From an uncultured Porphyromonadaceae bacterium (GTDB lineage: Bacteria > Bacteroidota > Bacteroidia > Bacteroidales > Muribaculaceae): 6,683 nt of DNA. Positions 5,937-6,683 of the stretch are shown piece by piece (within the stretch, counting starts at the first letter, position 1; each line of letters begins with the position of its first letter). The position numbers and the translations under genes were made by a program. Where the stretch lies: the NCBI GenBank assembly GCA_905193395.1, contig CAJJOO010000083.1, positions 1 through 6,683 of the forward strand. Direction: 5' to 3'. The notes under the pieces were generated by a model. That model saw only the letters and a list, made by a program, of their open reading frames with translations, ran no database searches and was not told the DNA's origin.

Positions 5937-6683
5937 ATGACCAGATATATCGTATCTCTCCTTATTCTGTTGTCGGCCGTTCTGCCGCTGCGGGCCATTT
6001 CGGTGGAATCCGTCGCCGGAAGCCTTTCCGAGGCAGTGCCGTCGCCGGAAACTGTCGGCAATCTTGTCGTCACCGGCACGGTGAATGTCATAGACCTCTA
6101 TTTCATTGCCGAAAATATGCCGGCGCTGCGTTCGCTCGACCTTTCCGGCACCGAAATCGCCGAATATTCCGGAAAGCGCTTCCACGGCCTTTCCGTTCAC
6201 CCCGCAGGAGTGATTCCCGCACGGGTTTTCGCCGCTTCGCCGTTGGAATCGGTGGTTCTTCCCGTCACGAAGGGTCTCTCAATCGGCGACGGCGCCTTTG
6301 CCGGTTCGGCACTGAAATCCGTTGATATCCCGGCCACGGTGACAGGCATTGGCGCGGGTGCCTTTGCCGCCTGTCCGGCCCTTAAAACCGCCACCATTGC
6401 CGCAACACCCGGTGTGGGCGCTTTCAGTGGCTCCCAGGCTCTCGAAACCGTGAATATCGCCGCCGGACTCGCGCTGCCCGCCAATGTTTTTGAAAACTGC
6501 ACCGCCCTGGCCACCGTCAACGGTTCGGAGAACGTCACCGCCGTGGGCGACCGCGCTTTTGCAGGCTGCACAGCCCTGCAATCGTTCTCGTTCGGCAAAG
6601 ACCTTACATCGATAGGCGCCTCGGCTTTTGCCGGCTCGGGGCTGACGCGCGCCGATTTTGCCCCGGCTACGGCACTTGCCTCC
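5937..6683 (+). CDS. Secreted BspA-like leucine-rich-repeat protein, N-terminal part (3' end outside the window)
   Basis: The frame is open from ATG 5937 to the right edge, giving 249 residues with no stop. Residues 1-20 form a signal peptide (Arg3, hydrophobic 5-17, Leu-Arg-Ala before the likely cleavage), so the protein is exported. Residues 21-110 are the N-terminal cap common in this family, with Leu-Thr/Asp-Leu-Ser-Gly-type repeats (Leu-Asp-Leu-Ser-Gly at 67-71). BspA-type (LRR_5) repeats of 20-23 residues follow. Their Ile-Gly-x-x-Ala-Phe or similar motifs start near residues 116, 138, 160, 180, 203 and 226, each followed by Ala-Leu-x-x-Val/Phe. Relatives are surface or secreted proteins that can bind host or other proteins, but family members vary widely and no ligand can be inferred. 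The gene has its own promoter at 5871-5901. The C-terminus, which would show how it is anchored or exported further, is not visible. Confidence 0.9.
   Translation, partial: MTRYIVSLLILLSAVLPLRAISVESVAGSLSEAVPSPETVGNLVVTGTVNVIDLYFIAENMPALRSLDLSGTEIAEYSGKRFHGLSVHPAGVIPARVFAASPLESVVLPVTKGLSIGDGAFAGSALKSVDIPATVTGIGAGAFAACPALKTATIAATPGVGAFSGSQALETVNIAAGLALPANVFENCTALATVNGSENVTAVGDRAFAGCTALQSFSFGKDLTSIGASAFAGSGLTRADFAPATALAS

Noticed and set aside
6290..6640. Several TTTG motifs in the leucine-rich-repeat gene as promoters
   Set aside because: They encode the recurring Ala-Phe-Ala of the protein repeats and lack a TA two bases upstream of TTTG.

Overview
The window looks like a piece of a GC-rich Bacteroidales chromosome. 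Muribaculaceae or a relative is my best guess, but the family level is an inference. Three things support this: protein variants typical of Bacteroidota (a short LptE starting Cys-x-x-Ser-Tyr-Lys-Phe-Asn-Gly, a SecG with a Gly-rich loop, a BspA-like leucine-rich-repeat protein); promoters of the Bacteroidota type (TTG or TTTG, about 20 nt, then TAnnTTTG); and starts without strong Shine-Dalgarno sequences. All seven complete or partial genes, plus an eighth running off the right edge, lie on the + strand.

Layout. Bases 2-4091 hold five genes with no gap between them: the C-terminal part of an AraC-family regulator (cut by the left edge), a lysophospholipid-type acyltransferase, a sigma-54-dependent activator with no N-terminal sensor domain, the LPS-assembly lipoprotein LptE, and a protein of unknown function with a TPR-like C-terminus. 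Neighbouring genes overlap by 4, 10, 14 and 1 nt, which implies one transcript and translational coupling. secG follows after 17 nt and is closed by a convincing hairpin-plus-T terminator (4508-4537). secG probably also has its own promoter, buried in the last codons of the TPR-like gene, where base composition turns abruptly AT-rich.

After the terminator comes a lone U32-family gene (TrhP/YegQ type, probably tRNA hydroxylation rather than proteolysis). A clear promoter (5871-5901) and a 12-bp perfect palindrome then precede a secreted BspA-like leucine-rich-repeat protein, which is truncated by the right edge.

Theme. The first six genes concern the cell envelope: membrane lipid acylation, LPS export, protein secretion, and two transcription regulators. 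I see no mobile element, CRISPR array, tRNA, rRNA or defence system, and no clearly undescribed system. The points most worth a second look are the promoter written through a conserved protein motif upstream of secG, the unknown TPR-like protein locked between lptE and secG, and the orphan sigma-54 activator co-transcribed with them.
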